This document shows positions 5,590 to 8,642 of a stretch of DNA of 8,642 bases, piece after piece. The DNA comes from PWQG01 sp040882255. Lineage in GTDB: Bacteria > Pseudomonadota > Gammaproteobacteria > Pseudomonadales > Pseudohongiellaceae. Location: NCBI GenBank assembly GCA_040882255.1, contig JBBEBP010000002.1, positions 1-8,642 on the forward strand. The letters are read 5' to 3'. Numbering within the stretch: the first letter of the stretch is position 1; each line of letters opens with the position of its first letter. Below the pieces are notes generated by a model. That model was not told the DNA's origin and did no database searches. It saw nothing but the letters and a program-made list of their open reading frames with translations. The position numbers and the translations under genes were made by a program.

Positions 5590-8381
5590 CACGCCGCCAT
5601 CTCATCATTCATCTGGTCCAACACCGTCTCCATGTCCTCCCCAAATAACTGCCACATGCGCCCACGCCCACCCTCGGCATCGAAGGGTGCATAGTCCAGG
5701 TCTTCCACGGTGATGTGGAAGCTGGCGGCGATGTGGTCGCGGATCTTTTCGAGCCAGGCCATCTGTGCCTCGTTGAATTTGGGCTGGTTGCCGGAGTGGC
5801 GGCCGAAGATCCAGCGTTTAAAATTAGCGCGCACGGTGTCGGCGTAGGGAGTGAGCCGGTCGTCCCAGCCGCTGACCCGGCGCACCAGAGCGATGATCTG
5901 GGCCAGTTCGGTTTCCGGGCGGCGGGCCTGCACCTCGTCGAGACGGGCGTAGGCCTCCCAGACCCGGGCCGGGGCCAGTTTCGGTTGCTCGCGCCTGAGG
6001 GCCTCCAGCAACTCGCGGATGGCCCGGGCGGTGATCTCCCGCCGCCGGTGCGGCTGCGTATAGTATATGGTCAGGGCGTCGATGTCGTCCCGGTGTGTCT
6101 CCAGCCACTCACGGAATTCCTGGCGGAGCTGCTCGCGGTGGGTCTCGGCGTCGGTTTCCCAGTCACTGATCGTGACCTCGTCCGGGTTGATGTCGTCCAC
6201 CACCTGTTCCTGGCGCTGGCGAACGTCTTCAAGATACGTGGTCAGGGGGCCGGTGATGGCCGCGGTGGCATACTTCGCGCGTTCCTCGCGGACGGATGTG
6301 AGCTGCTCCGGGCTCGGTTCGGCGGTTTCGGGCAACTGGTGGGTTTCTCGCGCGGCGCGGCGCAGGGCGTCCGGGTCGTCCGTGGCCAGCAGTTCGGAGG
6401 CGATGGTGTTGAGGTCCGGTCCGCCGGTGATCTTGCGGACTTCCTGGTGCTGTTCGTCGTTGAGGCGCTTGCTGAAGCGGGCCAGTCGGCCGGCCAGGCT
6501 GGTGAGGCTGTCCGGGTCGCGCACGCCCATGGTCACGGCCTGCATCAGGTCCTTCATGGGCACTCTGGGCTTGCGCTCCAGACTGCCGGTTTCCATCTTC
6601 TTCGATTCGCTGACGCCCACCGCGTCCACCAGTACGAAGTGTTCCTTGGGGCCGGTGGCAGAGCGGTTAACCTGGCGCAGGCCGTCGGCGTCCAGGCTGC
6701 GGGTGCCGCGACCGACCATCTGCATGTAGTAGTTGCGGCTCTTCACGTCGCGCATGAACAGCAGGCATTCGATGGGTTTGACATCGGTGCCGGTGGCGAT
6801 CATGTCCACGGTGACGGCGATACGCGGATTGTAGTCGTTGCGGAAGCTGTTGAGCAGGCTCTGCGGGTCGCCGTCGATGCGGTAGGTGATCTTGCGGCAG
6901 AAGTCGTTGCTTTCGGCGAACTTCTCGCGGACGGTGTTGATGATGTCGTCGGCGTGGCTGTCGGTCTTGGCGAAGATCAGGGTCTTGGGCACCTCGACGC
7001 CGGCCGGGCCGCCCTCGCCTGCTGGCAGCCGCCGGTCCGGGAACATGCGCGGCAGGGCATCGCGGAAGGCGCGGATGACGGTACGGATCTGACTGGGGTT
7101 TACCACGCTGCGGTCCAGCTGTGCACCGGCGTATTCCAGGTCCTCGTCCAGTTGCTGCCAGCGCTGCTCGCGGGTCAGGCGGTCGCGGTGCTCAACGGTC
7201 TCCTCCGCCTCGATCCTGCCGCCCTCGCGGGTCAGGCGCGTGTCAATGCGCCAGATGAAGTGGTCGACATTCACCCCATCCACCACGGACTGCTCCAGAG
7301 GGTATTCGCTGACCACGTTCTGATTAAAGAAGGCGTAGGTGCGATTGTCGGGCGTGGCAGTGAGGCCCACCAGGAAGCTGTCGAAATACTCGATCACCTG
7401 GCGCCAGAGGTTGTAGATGGAGCGGTGGCACTCATCGATGACGATGACATCGAAGAACTCCGGTGGCACCTTTTCGTTGTAGACCACCGGCAGCGGCTCC
7501 TTGCGCAGGGCATCCAGGCCGGGCAGTTCGTCCTCGGCCTCTTCCTCCAGCGGCTCGCCCTTGAGGATTGAGTACAGGCGCTGAATGGTGCTGATGCAGA
7601 CCTGGCCGTCGGTGGGCACGTGCGGCGAGCGCAGGCGCTGGACGGTGTAGAGCTCGGTGAACTTGCGGTTGTCGTCCTGGGGCAGGTACTGGTGGAACTC
7701 GTTCTCCGCCTGCACGCCCAGGTTGCGGGTGTCCACCAGGAAGAGCACGCGCCTGGCCCCGGCGTGCTTGAGCAGGCGGTAGATACTGGTGATGGCGGTG
7801 AAGGTCTTGCCCGCCCCGGTGGCCATCTGGATCAGCGCACGAGGGCGGTTCTCCTTCAATGAGGTTTCCAGATTGTTGATGGCGTGGAACTGGCAATCGC
7901 GCAGCCCGTCCGGTTGCAGCACCGGCAGGGCCTGCAGCCGTTCGCGGAATGAGGCGGCCTGTCCACGCCATTCGGCCAGGGTCTCCGGGCGATGGAAGCG
8001 GAACAGCTCCCGGGCCCGGGGCATCGGGTCGTGGCGGTCGGTGAAGCGGGTGATCTCGCCGGTGGCCTCGTAGACAAAGCGCAGGTCGGCCTTGCCGATA
8101 TGCCGGAGGTTTGCGCTGGCGTAGCGGGCGGACTGCTCTTCCACCTTGCTGATGCGGTGGCCTTCCTCCTCGCGCTTGGCCTCGATCAGCCCTGCGGGCT
8201 CGCCATCCACCAGCAGGAGATAGTCCATGGGGCCGGTGTCAGTAGGGTATTCCCGCACGGCCACGCCCCGCCCTGCCGAGGGGTTCAGTTCGGACAGGCT
8301 CTGCACTTCCCAGCCAGCAGCGCGGAGCTGGTCGTCAATGCGGTCGCGGGCGCGTTGTTCGGGGTTTTGGTTGTTGTGCAT
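5589..8381 (-). CDS. hsdR: Type I restriction-modification system restriction subunit HsdR (EcoAI/EcoEI-like)
   Basis: This 930-residue protein is the motor and nuclease subunit. It translocates DNA using ATP when the HsdS target is unmethylated, then cuts far from the site. The N-terminal nuclease domain shows the PD-(D/E)xK pattern, with Asp53 in PMDYLLL and Glu67/Lys69 in LIEAK. The superfamily 2 helicase core follows: Walker A ATGAGKT (187-193), DECH (316-319), motif III TAT (341-343) and motif VI QMVGRGTR (554-561). The C-terminal third, from about residue 600, matches the position of the EcoEI_R_C domain that binds the methyltransferase core. It is longer than EcoAI HsdR (about 810 residues), as are many homologues. 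The ATG at 8381 is followed by a normal HsdR N-terminus (RARDRIDDQLRAAGW). The Shine-Dalgarno is weak (GGATTGATTC just before ATG). It is first in the operon, and its TGA overlaps the hsdS start. Confidence 0.96.
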   Translation of the reverse strand: MHNNQNPEQRARDRIDDQLRAAGWEVQSLSELNPSAGRGVAVREYPTDTGPMDYLLLVDGEPAGLIEAKREEEGHRISKVEEQSARYASANLRHIGKADLRFVYEATGEITRFTDRHDPMPRARELFRFHRPETLAEWRGQAASFRERLQALPVLQPDGLRDCQFHAINNLETSLKENRPRALIQMATGAGKTFTAITSIYRLLKHAGARRVLFLVDTRNLGVQAENEFHQYLPQDDNRKFTELYTVQRLRSPHVPTDGQVCISTIQRLYSILKGEPLEEEAEDELPGLDALRKEPLPVVYNEKVPPEFFDVIVIDECHRSIYNLWRQVIEYFDSFLVGLTATPDNRTYAFFNQNVVSEYPLEQSVVDGVNVDHFIWRIDTRLTREGGRIEAEETVEHRDRLTREQRWQQLDEDLEYAGAQLDRSVVNPSQIRTVIRAFRDALPRMFPDRRLPAGEGGPAGVEVPKTLIFAKTDSHADDIINTVREKFAESNDFCRKITYRIDGDPQSLLNSFRNDYNPRIAVTVDMIATGTDVKPIECLLFMRDVKSRNYYMQMVGRGTRSLDADGLRQVNRSATGPKEHFVLVDAVGVSESKKMETGSLERKPRVPMKDLMQAVTMGVRDPDSLTSLAGRLARFSKRLNDEQHQEVRKITGGPDLNTIASELLATDDPDALRRAARETHQLPETAEPSPEQLTSVREERAKYATAAITGPLTTYLEDVRQRQEQVVDDINPDEVTISDWETDAETHREQLRQEFREWLETHRDDIDALTIYYTQPHRRREITARAIRELLEALRREQPKLAPARVWEAYARLDEVQARRPETELAQIIALVRRVSGWDDRLTPYADTVRANFKRWIFGRHSGNQPKFNEAQMAWLEKIRDHIAASFHITVEDLDYAPFDAEGGRGRMWQLFGEDMETVLDQMNDEMAA

Positions 8382-8588
8382 GAATCATCCAATCATGACG
8401 AAATTCGGGACGCTAACGAAACCCTTGTGGACCAACACCACCGAAGACGGCGGCGACTTAGTTTCATTGTCAGCGAGTGAAGCTCAACGCCCGAGTGCCT
8501 TGATTTGTTATCGCTTGCTCGCACGTAATTTGGCCAGAAGCTTCCAAACATATACTAAACTCTGAACTGCCAGCACTGAGGTAAAAAT
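8382..8588 (-). promoter_or_regulatory. Upstream region of the hsd operon
   Basis: These 207 bases between the hsdR start and the right repeat must hold the operon's promoter, unless transcription enters from the flanking repeat. A TAGTAT/TATATG patch at about 8551-8560 (minus strand) is -10-like but has no good -35 at 16-18 bases. A weak hairpin, CCGCCG-TCTT-CGGTGG on the minus strand (about 8440-8455), lies in the presumed leader. I see no convincing sigma-70 promoter, no long operator and no controller (C) protein gene. Confidence 0.4.
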
Positions 8589-8641
8589 AGAGATGGTCCC
8601 GCAATTTCGGACACCGGTATAAGTGCAACAGCGCCCTGACT
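8589..8641 (-). repeat. Right copy of 53-bp terminal inverted repeat (probable IS end)
   Basis: This is the perfect inverted copy of bases 1-53, and base 8642 (G) probably extends it. The inner flanks differ: AAAAAT before the right copy, and the interrupted Eco29kI-type coding sequence at the left. Only the repeat itself is shared, apart from a short A/T stretch that could be chance. Identity over 53 bases means both copies are the same end of one element, facing in opposite directions. The sequence just inside it belongs to the hsd operon leader. Confidence 0.9.
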
Positions 8642-8642
8642 G

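Noticed and set aside
5715..7571. 618-codon open frame on the plus strand
   Set aside because: It lies wholly antisense to hsdR. Its Val/Gly/Ala-rich product has no recognisable domain and is a typical GC-rich antisense shadow; hsdR carries all expected motifs.
8393..8467. 24-codon leader ORF ending just before hsdR
   Set aside because: It has no ribosome-binding site, an Arg/Ser/Trp-rich random-looking peptide, and no attenuator after it.
8482..8513. Second attC-like site (GCTCAAC facing GTTATCG)
   Set aside because: Only 32 bases separate the outer ends, too short for an attC, and there are no matching inner stem boxes.

Overview
The window is a GC-rich bacterial segment, most likely proteobacterial judging by base composition and the style of the proteins. 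Most of it is one compact defence operon on the minus strand: a complete type I restriction-modification (R-M) system of the EcoAI/EcoEI (type IB-like) kind. Reading along the operon, the order is hsdR (8381-5589), hsdS (5589-4267), an AlbA_2/Schlafen-like ATP-binding regulator or effector (4270-2339), a possible 79-codon ORF (2336-2097), hsdM (2100-619), and a possible 39-codon ORF (581-462). Stops and starts overlap at almost every junction (TGATG, ATGA, ATGA), so the genes are probably co-transcribed and translationally coupled. All large reading frames are intact and keep their catalytic motifs. HsdS should choose the DNA site, HsdM should methylate it, and HsdR should translocate and cut unmodified DNA. 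The embedded ATP-binding protein is the least expected member.

The left 350 bases hold a different piece of defence history. A plus-strand, 5'-truncated remnant of an Eco29kI-type GIY-YIG restriction endonuclease starts at base 54. It is followed by an imperfect palindromic region (about 369-446) with some features of an integron attC site. The methyltransferase gene that overlaps the nuclease gene in the reference Eco29kI operon is absent.

The two extreme edges (1-53 and 8589-8641) are perfect inverted copies of one 53-base sequence. The left copy stops exactly where the Eco29kI homology begins, so it interrupted that gene. The innermost bases resemble an insertion-sequence terminus, perhaps IS3 family. 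The R-M region therefore probably lies between two inverted copies of the same IS, as in a composite transposon, or the window is an assembly contig ending at both sides in one multicopy IS. No transposase lies inside the window, and the sequence alone cannot separate these cases.

Between the AlbA_2 gene and hsdM (2101-2338) are three dyads, including a 15-bp hairpin that pairs completely only in the operon's transcript. This makes the segment a candidate control point for methyltransferase expression.
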